Shown piece after piece: positions 6,372-13,399 of a DNA stretch of 16,877 bases. Location: contig NZ_CALPCV010000039.1 in NCBI RefSeq assembly GCF_943193095.1, positions 1-16,877 of the forward strand, given 5' to 3'. Position 1 is the stretch's first letter. Each line of letters opens with the position of its first letter. The notes under the pieces were generated by a model. The model searched no databases, was not told where the DNA came from, and was given only the letters and a program-made list of their open reading frames with translations. A program made the translations under genes and the position numbers. This DNA comes from Parasutterella muris. GTDB lineage: Bacteria > Pseudomonadota > Gammaproteobacteria > Burkholderiales > Burkholderiaceae_F.

Positions 6372-7538
6372 CTACTTAAGCTCGTGGGCGAGCATTGAAG
6401 AAATCTCGCCGACCATGCCGATACGTTCCATATAGGCCAAACGTTTGATGTACGCGTTGACTTCTTCTTTCATGGCTTCTCTTTCTTTTAGGGCGAGCGT
6501 CAGCTGCGCGGTTCTTCGCTTAACCAGAACCTCTGTTCTGAGCGAATGGATAATTAGCGCAAGGACAGCCAGCAGGGCGAAACAGAGGTACATCCAGTAT
6601 TCTTTAAGCAGCGTCAGCAGAGACTGGTCGGGACGCTTTAAGTAGTCCGCGTCACGAATCACGGACAAAAGCTCATGAACGAATTCGAACGTTGTCGGAA
6701 GGCTCCATTCGTAGCCGTCTGCGCTAGGCATTCCAAGCAGCGAAGCCGTTAACCGGGCGGCGGTTTCTGAATCTGAGGACGGGAAGGCCGCGAAAGTGAG
6801 ACCCGGATACAAAGAAGAGGAACTTGCCAAATTTGGATTGGAAGAGGTTTCTCCTACGACTTTTAGAAGTTTTGCGGCAGATGCATCCGAACTCTTGAGC
6901 TTTTCGAGTGCGCCCGCAGGCAGCAGCAGAGCGGAGATTTGACTGCTTAGAAGAAGATCAAGCAGCTGTGTTTCTGACTGAGAGAAGAGCTCGATAGAGA
7001 TATTTTTGCCTCTGTCGGCGTCTGAATCGAGCTGCAGGAGTTCTCTTTTAAACGCCTTAACAAAAAATGCCCGGCTTTCGTCTTTTGAGACAGCGACGCG
7101 GGTGAGATCAGAAAGCTCTCTGATGTTTTTGTTGTCTGCGCTAATGAGCACGGCTGCACCGGAGACTTTTTTGCTTTCATCGGAAATCAGGCGCTGGCTG
7201 CACAGTGCATGTGCGCCGAAATGGATTTCCATTGCCGCGTAAGCGTCAGGTCCGAGCAGAGCGAAGTCGATTTTGCGCTCCTGCGCAAGCTTTGTTATTT
7301 GATCCAGCGGGAGTTTTTTGAAGATGATGCTTCGATCGTAGTTGCTGTCCGAAAGAAAACGTATTGTCTCTTTGGCAAATGAGCGTTCCAATGCTGTTTG
7401 GTTGCTGTTCTGCACAGCCACAACAATGGCGGCTTCATCGGCGGCCGCGGCAGCCTGTAGCACAAAAACAGCTTGTGAAGCAATTATGAGTGGTAGGCCC
7501 AGACGCCTGATCGAAGCTAAGAGAGTCACTTGTGTCAC
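6372..7538 (-). pseudogene. N-terminal half of TtrS-like histidine kinase: periplasmic PhnD-like sensor, TM and H-box, ending at an amber codon
   Basis: This 388-residue segment has a signal sequence/first TM (10-33, ending AAAAADE), a periplasmic substrate-binding-like region of the phosphonate-binding/PhnD type (about 35-300, with the family-typical DFALLGPDAY at 91-100), a TM helix at about 314-333, a coiled linker, and an H-box MVGEISSMLAHELK with H385. The next codon is TAG, followed in frame by PLAVIH. In this kinase family the motif reads HEL-x-QPL, so the stop most simply arose from CAG by one C-to-T change. Architecture and adjacent FixJ-like regulator resemble TtrS/TtrR, but the ligand is not deducible. 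The annotated GTG lies inside AGGTGA; GTG at 7529 (codon 4), preceded by that AGGTGA, is a better start. Confidence 0.85.
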
Positions 7539-7548
7539 CTGAGTTTAT

Positions 7549-7577
7549 AGAATATTGGCTTTTCCAGGTGCGAGCAA
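7549..7577 (-). promoter_or_regulatory. Candidate promoter of the two-component system
   Basis: On the minus strand TTGCTC (7577-7572), a 17-bp spacer and TATTCT (7554-7549) form a reasonable sigma-70 promoter. The predicted start, about 7541-7543, would lie only a few bases before the kinase GTG at 7538 or 7529, giving a very short leader. The remaining gap up to the 12-bp repeats (7578-8054) holds no convincing gene. I see only an imperfect hairpin around 7722-7759 (AAACGGAAA against TTTCCGGTTT with bulges). The open frames there have no family resemblance. Confidence 0.35.
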
Positions 7578-8054
7578 TCCCGTGTCTAAGCTTTAGGTTG
7601 TAGCTAAAAAGCGCTATGTTGATTGAGATAAAAAGCGATTCGTATTGGTACACAGGCCTTCTGTGGAAGCATTAAGTATTTTTATTCTGTCTCCGGATTT
7701 AAAAGACCGACCGTTTGGTTAGAAAACGGAAAGAGCAAAAACTCTGACTTTTCCGGTTTAGTGAATTCTTCGGTTGGTGAGGAAACCATACGGCAGCGCT
7801 TGATAGGCTTCGAGCTATTAGGAAGGGGCTCGGGTCAAGTTGTCATCGTCTTTGTATTGGCTAGAGGATGCACAAACGATTATGAAGAATACGGGTATCG
7901 CTGCAGTGATTATCTTATCTAAGGATGCGTAAAGGCCTATATCGCCATGGGCTAATGTGAAAATTAAGAGACAGGCGTCTGCTTCAGCTGAACTTGGATT
8001 TTTTCTGCTTGAAGAAGTGTCGTGACTCGAGAGCTTCTTCTGATGAACAGCTGG

Positions 8055-8084
8055 GATACCATCCAAGATACCATCTAGGATACC
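8055..8084 (-). repeat. Three tandem 12-bp repeats with TGGTATC core
   Basis: On the minus strand TGGTATC occurs three times at an exact 12-bp period (plus-strand GATACCA at 8055, 8067 and 8079). The intervening pentamers are similar (CTAGA, TTGGA). A regular short-period array just downstream of a tRNA gene is typical of arm-type integrase or accessory-protein binding sites of an integrative element. The same TGGTATC appears once at the equivalent place downstream of tRNA-Leu(CAG), 15 bp before an integrase-like start codon. The role is inferred from position. Confidence 0.6.
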
Positions 8085-8202
8085 AAAAGTTTTTGGCTTG
8101 TCTCGTATAGCCTTGGATAGCTACAGCGGCTAACGCCCCGTATTTATTGAAGATAAAGAAAAACCCCGTAAAGCTGCGGGGTCTCTCAGAATTCGTTTTG
8201 GT
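8079..8202 (-). repeat. Copy 1 of the tRNA-Leu downstream module (after tRNA-Leu(CAA))
   Basis: Read on the minus strand from the tRNA 3' end, this segment aligns over its whole length with 16587-16703 on the plus strand. Shared blocks are ATTCTGAGAGACCCCG, AGCTTTACGGGGTTTTTC, TTCAATAAATACGGGG, GTAGCTATCC, ACGAGACAAGC and finally TGGTATC. It differs by a 7-bp insertion after the terminator U-tract and scattered substitutions. The match extends well past what a shared terminator would explain. It likely represents the flank of a related integrative element or a duplicated tRNA locus. Confidence 0.8.
8159..8182 (-). terminator. Intrinsic terminator of the tRNA-Thr/tRNA-Leu(CAA) unit
   Basis: On the minus strand CCCCG (8181-8177) and CGGGG (8168-8164) pair around an 8-nt loop, extendable by one A-T pair, and are followed by TTTTT (8163-8159). 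It starts 17 bp after the tRNA-Leu CCA end. The 3' arm sequence TACGGGG recurs about 26 bp further downstream. Confidence 0.8.
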
Positions 8203-8284
8203 GCCCAGGGCGAGACTCGAACTCGCACGCTTTTAAGGGCGGAGGATTTTGAATCCTCTGTGTCTACCATTTCACCACCTAGGC
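8199..8284 (-). tRNA. tRNA-Leu(CAA)
   Basis: An 86-nt cloverleaf with encoded CCA (8201-8199). The acceptor GCCTAGG (8284-8278) pairs with CCTGGGC including one G-T pair. The anticodon stem is GAGGA/TCCTC with loop TTCAAAA, anticodon CAA, reading UUG. It has the long class II variable arm expected of tRNA-Leu and a normal T arm (GTTCGAGTC). It is separated from tRNA-Thr by 6 bp, so the two are cotranscribed. Its 3' end borders a possible integration site. Confidence 0.95.
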
Positions 8285-8290
8285 ATCCCA

Positions 8291-8366
8291 TGGTGCCGGC
8301 AAGAGGAGTCGAACCTCCGACCTTCGCATTACGAATGCGCTGCTCTACCAACTGAGCTATGCCGGC
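8291..8366 (-). tRNA. tRNA-Thr(CGT)
   Basis: A 76-nt cloverleaf with encoded CCA. The acceptor GCCGGCA/TGCCGGC is fully paired; the D arm is AGCTCAGTTGGTAGAGC, the anticodon stem GCGCA/TGCGA (last pair weak) with loop TTCGTAA, anticodon CGT reading ACG, and the T arm contains GGTTCGACTCC. It is first in the two-tRNA transcript, 15 bp downstream of a strong TATAAT -10 element. Confidence 0.95.
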
Positions 8367-8380
8367 AACAGGAAAAACGT

Positions 8381-8408
8381 ATTATATAGAGATTTAAAAA
8401 TTAGGCAA
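8381..8408 (-). promoter_or_regulatory. Promoter of the tRNA-Thr/tRNA-Leu(CAA) unit
   Basis: On the minus strand TTGCCT (8408-8403), a 16-bp spacer and a perfect TATAAT (8386-8381) precede tRNA-Thr by about 15 bp. The -35 hexamer is one arm of a perfect 7-bp inverted repeat (AGGCAAA 8403-8409, TTTGCCT 8416-8422) that could be an operator or simply coincidental. Confidence 0.65.
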
Positions 8409-8566
8409 ATAGTGGTTTGCCTGGCCCTGCGGCAGATGATTCGGCGGTTTTCGCCGGATCTAACCGAGCGTTTTTAAGTTTCATATCCCGGCTCCATGTG
8501 AACAAATATGGCTCTTCCTTCAGAGCGGGTCTCGGAGAGTGGAAAAATATTCAGCGCGGCAAAAGA

Positions 8567-8593
8567 TTGTGAACAGAGATTTTTTCATACAAT
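8567..8593 (+). promoter_or_regulatory. Candidate promoter of tsaE-amiC
   Basis: TTGTGA (8567-8572), a 15-bp spacer and TACAAT (8588-8593) lie 48 bp before the tsaE ATG. The spacer is short, so strength is uncertain. The 8367-8566 stretch between the divergent tRNA promoter and this site holds only a small CGGCG/CGCCG hairpin (8442-8456) and no gene. Confidence 0.35.
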
Positions 8594-8640
8594 CGAAAAG
8601 ATCATTGTGTTATCTTTAGATTTCACATTAAAAAGAATGT

Positions 8641-9138
8641 ATGAACCACGCTGACGTATTCTTTCAACGGTATCTTCCCGATGAGCAGGCGACCAATGAA
8701 CTTGGAGCCGAGCTTGCCGCTGTTCTCTTAGAAAATAAAGATGAAATTCTCTCTTCCGGATTGAATATTCGTCTCTGCGGCGACTTGGGCGCCGGCAAAA
8801 CAACTCTGACACGCGCGCTTTTGAGAGCGCTCGGTTTTGAGGGCAGAGTCAAAAGCCCGACGTTTACGCTGCTTGAGCCGTACTCCATTGACGGCTTCAC
8901 GCTCAACCATTTCGATTTTTACCGCTTTGAAGGCCCGGAAGAATTTGAGGATGCGGGGTTTAGAGAAAACTTCAGCCCGGGAAGAGTATGCGTCACGGAG
9001 TGGACTCAGAAAGCCGAGCCGCTCGTTCCCGGCGCAGATCTGATGATCTCGCTTTTACCCAAAGACGACGGAAGAGAAGTTCAGGTGAGCGCATTGACCG
9101 ATCACGGCGTGCGGATTGTTAGAGGTCTGGAAAGATAA
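8641..9138 (+). CDS. tsaE: tRNA t6A37 synthesis ATPase TsaE
   Basis: This 165-residue cytoplasmic P-loop ATPase works with TsaB and TsaD to install threonylcarbamoyl-adenosine at position 37 of ANN-decoding tRNAs. The Walker A motif GDLGAGKTT is at 47-55. The family signatures KSPTF (71-75), the HFDFYR motif (90-95) and VTEW (118-121) are all present. The length is normal. The stop overlaps the next ATG by one base (TAATG), so translation is coupled to the amidase, the same tsaE-ami order as in Escherichia coli and many Proteobacteria. The Shine-Dalgarno sequence is weak (AAAAAGA), suggesting modest expression. Confidence 0.95.
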   Translation: MNHADVFFQRYLPDEQATNELGAELAAVLLENKDEILSSGLNIRLCGDLGAGKTTLTRALLRALGFEGRVKSPTFTLLEPYSIDGFTLNHFDFYRFEGPEEFEDAGFRENFSPGRVCVTEWTQKAEPLVPGADLMISLLPKDDGREVQVSALTDHGVRIVRGLER

Positions 9139-10577
9139 TGAGCTGCTTTACCCGCCGCGATCTAATTTACGGCTCTCTCTGCTCGGCATTTCTTACGTAT
9201 GTGCCGGCCGTGTCGGCTAAAACGCCTCAGATCATCGACGTTCGTACTTGGCCTGCGGATGAATACACCCGCGTGACGATTGAGAGCGACGCGCCCCTAA
9301 AACTGAATTACTTCATGCTCCGCGTGGCTGATCCGATCCGCCTGGTTGTGGATATGGACGGACTCAGACTCACGGACAAATTAAAAAACATTATTCAGAA
9401 GGTTAAGCCGAACGATCCGTATATTCAGAGGATTCGCTGCGGTCAGTACAAACCGACGGTCGTTCGCATCACGATCGATTTCAAACAGGACGTCTCACCT
9501 CAGATTTTTAGTCTGAAGCCCGCGGGCACCTATAAATACCGCACGGTTTTTGACGTCTATCCGGTCCAGGAGAAGGATCCGATCCTTGCGATCCTCAAGA
9601 AGGAAGAAGAGGAACCCGACGCGGTCCAGAAACTCGTCGCGCAGGTCGCCGAGGGTCAGAAGCGAATGGAAGAAAACCGTGAGGAAGCCGATGCGGATCA
9701 GCTCGAGCAGATCCTCGCGGGTATTGAAAGCGGAACTCTGGTGCCGGTAAAACCGGAAGTGCAGCCCTCAGCGGGTAAAACACCCAAGCCGTCTTCTCAG
9801 ACGAGTAAACCGCCCGTTATCGCCTCGACAAAGAAAAAGCCTCAGAAAACGGAAACAAAAACAACTTCCAAGAGACGCACCCGAGCGCTGGTCATCATGA
9901 TTGATCCGGGCCACGGCGGAGAAGACCCCGGTGCGATCGGTAAACGCTACCGCACTCGAGAAAAGGATGTCGTTCTTTCCGTCGCCAAAATTCTCAGAGC
10001 GGAACTCAATCGCCTTGAAGGCTTCAGAGCGCTTCTGACGCGCGACGGAGATTATTTCGTTCCCCTTCAGCGAAGAGTGCAGAAAGCGCGTGCGGCCAAG
10101 GCGGACTTTTTTGTTTCGATCCATGCGGACGCATGGGTTAAGCCGGCAGCCAAAGGATCCTCTCTTTTTGTGCTGAACACTAAAGGACGCGTCTCGAGCT
10201 CAAACAAGTGGCTTGCCCGCAACCAGAACAACGCCGACTTAATCGGCGGCGCGAACATTAGTACAAAAGACAAACAGATCGCCCGAATCCTGATGGATAT
10301 GTCGTTTACGGCTCAGGTGAGCGACAGTACGATTTACGGTGCCTATATTCTTAATGAACTGAGCCGCATTAATCAGCTGCATAAGTCTAAAGTCGAGCAG
10401 GCGAACTTCGCCGTTCTGAAGGCGCCGGATATTCCTTCCGTGCTGGTGGAAACAGCCTTCCTCTCTAATCCGGAGGAAGAGCGCAAGCTTCGGACTCAGG
10501 CCTTCCAGCGCAAATTAGCCTGCGCGATCGGCAACGGCATCCTTAAGGGTTTCGGCCGCAAGGCGGTTTTAGCATAG
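9138..10577 (+). CDS. amiC: N-acetylmuramoyl-L-alanine amidase (AMIN plus Amidase_3), Tat-exported
   Basis: This 479-residue periplasmic zinc amidase cleaves the amide bond between MurNAc and the stem peptide during septal splitting. The N-terminus has a twin-arginine signal (TRRDLIYG at 5-12, cleavage near AVSA 24-27), as in E. coli AmiA/AmiC. The AMIN targeting domain spans about 30-145. A charged, Glu/Lys/Pro-rich linker fills 150-248. The Amidase_3 domain runs from 250 to the end, with zinc ligands H259 (DPGHGG), E275 and H329 (SIHAD), and catalytic E438 (VETAFLSN). The regulatory insertion before E438 is present, implying activation by a LytM factor such as NlpD/EnvC. It is coupled to tsaE by a 1-bp overlap. 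The AmiB label is possible from synteny; the Tat signal favours AmiC. Confidence 0.94.
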   Translation: MSCFTRRDLIYGSLCSAFLTYVPAVSAKTPQIIDVRTWPADEYTRVTIESDAPLKLNYFMLRVADPIRLVVDMDGLRLTDKLKNIIQKVKPNDPYIQRIRCGQYKPTVVRITIDFKQDVSPQIFSLKPAGTYKYRTVFDVYPVQEKDPILAILKKEEEEPDAVQKLVAQVAEGQKRMEENREEADADQLEQILAGIESGTLVPVKPEVQPSAGKTPKPSSQTSKPPVIASTKKKPQKTETKTTSKRRTRALVIMIDPGHGGEDPGAIGKRYRTREKDVVLSVAKILRAELNRLEGFRALLTRDGDYFVPLQRRVQKARAAKADFFVSIHADAWVKPAAKGSSLFVLNTKGRVSSSNKWLARNQNNADLIGGANISTKDKQIARILMDMSFTAQVSDSTIYGAYILNELSRINQLHKSKVEQANFAVLKAPDIPSVLVETAFLSNPEEERKLRTQAFQRKLACAIGNGILKGFGRKAVLA

Positions 10578-10703
10578 GCGTTTCACGAAACAAACGCTTC
10601 GCAGAAGTTGTCTGAATAGCTTTTGACGGCGTCTTGCCGTGCGGTGCAAAGCTTGGAATCGGACTGAACGGCGGCGGGCGGAAGATTAAAGATTAAGAAA
10701 AAG

Positions 10704-10753
10704 TATTGCAAAATTTATCGCAATATTTGTTCTTAATAATCAAGTGATAGAAT
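10704..10753 (+). promoter_or_regulatory. Promoter region and inverted repeat upstream of hflK
   Basis: The 241-bp gap after amiC contains an extended -10 element (TG-N-TAGAAT at 10745-10753), with TTGTTC (10727-10732) as a weak -35 at 15-bp spacing, about 65 bp before the hflK ATG. Just upstream is a perfect inverted repeat TATTGC-N10-GCAATA (10704-10725), a candidate operator. Nearer amiC a GCGTTT/AAACGC hairpin (10578-10597) sits right after its stop but lacks a U-tract. The gap has no gene. Confidence 0.4.
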
Positions 10754-10818
10754 CCTTAGTCCAATTATTTAATATGACGCTCCGACTATAGAGCGTTTAC
10801 AAAGGACTGTTTAGATAA

Positions 10819-12285
10819 ATGTCACTGAATGACCCCCATTGGGGCCGTAAAGGCTCGGAAGAAAACCCTTCCAACGACAAAGATGAGGCAAAGAATCCTC
10901 AGACTGATCGTCAGCAAGAAGTCCAACCCGGAAAAGATGAATTCAGGCAGCCTGAGCAGAAAAGACCTCAGGCTTCCGATCAGGAAGTTGATTTGGAAGA
11001 GCTCTGGAAGCAGTTCAACGACCGTATGAATTCTTTATTTGGCAATAAACAACAGAAAAATCAGCCGCGATCCGACGCTGAGGCGAACATGAATCGTCCT
11101 CAGACCGAGGATCGGCAGGACGATTATGACTTTGACGAACCTCCGCTTCGCAAGGACCACGACTTTAAGCAGCCCGCGAGCGGCGGCGGAAATACGGGCG
11201 GCGGCGGATTCCGTCCGCCTCAGTTCGAGGCCGGACGTAATTTCTCCGCAGGCTTTGTCGCGGCAGCCGCTGCGATTGCGGTGTGCGCTTGGCTTGCTTC
11301 GGGCTTTTATATCGTTCCCGAAGGCCAGAAGGGCGTGGTGACGACCTTCGGCCGCTATACCGAAAGCATGAACGCGGGTTTCCGCTGGCATCTGCCTTAT
11401 CCGATCCAGGATGTTCAGCTCGTTGACGTGAGCTCCGTTCGTAAAGCTGAAATCGGTATGAGAGGTTCCTCTCAGCGCCTTAAAGAAGCGCTGATGCTGA
11501 CGGATGATGAGAACATCGTGGATGTGATGTTCAACGTTCAGTACCGTATAAAGGAAGGTCCCGGCGCGGCAGAATTCCTCTTCAAGACCCGAGATCCGAT
11601 GGGCGCGGTTATTCAGACAGCGGAATCGGCTATGCGCGAAGTGGTCGGCAGAAAGAAGATGGACAGCGTCTTATTTGAATCCAAACAGGAGATCGCCGAA
11701 GAAGTGAAGCGCCTCATGCAGGAAATGCTTGATCGTTATCACAGCGGTATTCAGATTCTCTCCGTGGCGATTCAGAACGCTCAGCCGCCGGAACAGGTTC
11801 AGGCCGCCTTTAACGACGCTGTTAAAGCCGGTCAGGACAGAGAGAGACAGATTAACGAGGGCGAAGCCTATGCCAACGATGTTGTGCCGAAAGCCAAGGG
11901 TATGGCAGAACGCCTGAGACAGGAAGCGGAAGCCTACAAGTCCCGTGTGGTCTCTCAGGCCGAAGGTGACTCCTCTCGCTTCGCACAGGTTTACGCTCAG
12001 TATGAAAAAGCTCCGAAGGTAACCCGTGACCGTATGTATGTAGACGCTATGCAGCAGATCTACAACAACACCTCCAAGGTCATGGTTGATTCCAAGTCCT
12101 CCGGCAATCTGCTTTATCTGCCGCTTGATCAGCTGATGAAGCGCAGCGAAAGCTCGACTCGTCCCTCTGCCGATACTGCGGCAGCCGACACCGCAGCGCA
12201 GGCCGCTGCGCCTGCAAAGAGCGCTGAGGGGCAGACTCAGGATAATTCATACACTTCCCGTCCTTTATCCCGGACGCTGAGATAA
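10819..12285 (+). CDS. hflK: FtsH protease modulator HflK (SPFH/prohibitin membrane protein)
   Basis: This 488-residue inner-membrane protein assembles with HflC into the large SPFH cage around FtsH and limits its proteolysis of membrane substrates. It begins with the family signature SLNDPHWG (2-9). An unusually long hydrophilic, Gln/Asp-rich N-terminal tail runs to about 140 and includes a Gly-rich patch (122-130). One TM helix (about 144-164) leads directly into the SPFH domain (GFYIVPEGQKGVVTTFGRY, 162-180), a Glu/Arg-rich coiled coil and an Ala-rich C-terminal tail (about 455-477). At 488 residues it is longer than the roughly 420 of E. coli HflK, mostly because of the N-terminal tail. 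It is followed after 10 bp by hflC. Confidence 0.95.
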   Translation: MSLNDPHWGRKGSEENPSNDKDEAKNPQTDRQQEVQPGKDEFRQPEQKRPQASDQEVDLEELWKQFNDRMNSLFGNKQQKNQPRSDAEANMNRPQTEDRQDDYDFDEPPLRKDHDFKQPASGGGNTGGGGFRPPQFEAGRNFSAGFVAAAAAIAVCAWLASGFYIVPEGQKGVVTTFGRYTESMNAGFRWHLPYPIQDVQLVDVSSVRKAEIGMRGSSQRLKEALMLTDDENIVDVMFNVQYRIKEGPGAAEFLFKTRDPMGAVIQTAESAMREVVGRKKMDSVLFESKQEIAEEVKRLMQEMLDRYHSGIQILSVAIQNAQPPEQVQAAFNDAVKAGQDRERQINEGEAYANDVVPKAKGMAERLRQEAEAYKSRVVSQAEGDSSRFAQVYAQYEKAPKVTRDRMYVDAMQQIYNNTSKVMVDSKSSGNLLYLPLDQLMKRSESSTRPSADTAAADTAAQAAAPAKSAEGQTQDNSYTSRPLSRTLR

Positions 12286-12295
12286 GGATTGAGAG

Positions 12296-13177
12296 ATGAA
12301 AAAAATAATCGTACTTGCCATTTTTGTTTTTCTTGCCGCCTTGTTCGGTCGCACCTGCCTGTACACCGTCAATGAGCGCGAATACGCGCTGGTGTTCATG
12401 CTCGGCGAGTTAAGAGACATCGTGGACAAACCCGGACTTCATGTGAAGCTTCCGGCTCCGCTTCAGAATGTGGTTTATTTGGATAAGCGCATCCTGACGA
12501 TTGATACGCCGGTTGCGGATTTGGTCCAGACAAGCGAAAAGAAGAACCTGATGATCGACAGTTACGTCAGATGGCGTATTTCCGATCCGCGCCGCTACTG
12601 GGTTTCTTTCCAGGGCAGCGAAAGAGCGGCCGAAGACCGTATGTCTTCGCTGCTTCGCGACGTGCTGAACCAGGCGGTGAACAGAAGAACCGTCAACGAC
12701 ATCACTTCGCGCGACAGAGCTCAGGCGATGGCTGAAATTTCCGAAGCGCTTCAGAAGCGCGTAACGGATCTCGGCATTGAAGTGGTCGACGTTCGTCTCA
12801 AACGCGTGGACTTTACTCCGGAGATTTCCGAGTCGGTTTACCGCCGTATGGAAGCTGAGCGTAAGCGTGTCGCAAGCGAAGAGCGCTCCAAGGGTGCTGC
12901 TGAAGCAGAAAAGATTAAAGCGGACGCGGATCGTCAGAGAACCGTCATTCTGTCCGAAGCGTATCGTGACGCTCAGGACATTAAGGGCGCGGGCGACGCC
13001 AAAGCCAACGAGATTTATGCTCAGGTCTTCGGCAAGGATCCAGAATTCGCGAAGTTCTATCGTTCTTTAGAGGCGTACCGTCAGTCCTTTAACAAGCCCT
13101 CTGATATGCTGGTTGTTGACCCGAGCAGCGAGTTCTTCCAGTATCTGAAAAACTCAAAGGCCGGCGCTCAAAACTAA
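12296..13177 (+). CDS. hflC: FtsH protease modulator HflC (SPFH/prohibitin membrane protein)
   Basis: This 293-residue partner of HflK has a single N-terminal TM anchor (about 4-18), an SPFH/Band 7 domain starting at LYTVNEREYALVFMLGE (22-38), and a charged coiled-coil with the conserved RMEAERKRVA-type segment. The C-terminus has the typical LVVDPSSEFFQYL. It starts 10 bp after the hflK stop with AAGGA about 9 nt before the ATG, so it is cotranscribed. Length is slightly below that of E. coli HflC, as usual in Betaproteobacteria. Nothing is missing. Confidence 0.95.
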   Translation: MKKIIVLAIFVFLAALFGRTCLYTVNEREYALVFMLGELRDIVDKPGLHVKLPAPLQNVVYLDKRILTIDTPVADLVQTSEKKNLMIDSYVRWRISDPRRYWVSFQGSERAAEDRMSSLLRDVLNQAVNRRTVNDITSRDRAQAMAEISEALQKRVTDLGIEVVDVRLKRVDFTPEISESVYRRMEAERKRVASEERSKGAAEAEKIKADADRQRTVILSEAYRDAQDIKGAGDAKANEIYAQVFGKDPEFAKFYRSLEAYRQSFNKPSDMLVVDPSSEFFQYLKNSKAGAQN

Positions 13178-13195
13178 ACATCGCTAGGTAAGAAA

Positions 13196-13387
13196 ATGGA
13201 AACCCTTCTCTGTGCAATAGGCTTTGTCCTTGTACTGGAAGGGTTTTTACCTTTTATCGCCCCTGACTTCTGGAAGAGGGCCGTGCGCGAATCGACCAGA
13301 ATTCCTAGCGAGAAGATCCGAATCATAGGCTTTGGGAGTGTAGTCTTAGGGTTGGTTGTTGTTTGGTCGACAATGTTAGTTTTTTAG
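13196..13387 (+). CDS. DUF2065 small membrane protein (YjeT family)
   Basis: A 63-residue protein with two predicted TM helices (about 4-22 and 44-62) flanking a basic loop (WKRAVRESTRIPSEKIR). Length, topology and the GFVLVLEGFLPFIAP pattern match DUF2065/YjeT, found directly after hflC in E. coli and many Betaproteobacteria. Function is unknown; position suggests a link to HflKC-FtsH. It begins 18 bp after hflC and ends 12 bp before hisZ, inside the same operon. Confidence 0.9.
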   Translation: METLLCAIGFVLVLEGFLPFIAPDFWKRAVRESTRIPSEKIRIIGFGSVVLGLVVVWSTMLVF

Positions 13388-13399
13388 AAGGGTTGAATT

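Noticed and set aside
7818..8066. 82-codon minus-strand open frame next to the 12-bp repeats
   Set aside because: Starts within the repeat array, no convincing ribosome-binding site and no recognisable domain; a hydrophobic stretch alone is not enough. I tried to read it as an integrase remnant and saw no motif.
8055..8084. CRISPR-like array
   Set aside because: Repeats are only 7-12 bp with 5-bp gaps; no spacer-length units and no cas genes.
8130..8351. 73-codon frame across the two minus-strand tRNA genes
   Set aside because: It translates the tRNA genes and their terminator; typical tRNA artefact.
10578..10597. Intrinsic terminator after amiC
   Set aside because: The GCGTTT/AAACGC hairpin is followed by a mixed sequence without a U-tract, so I list it only as a hairpin in the gap.
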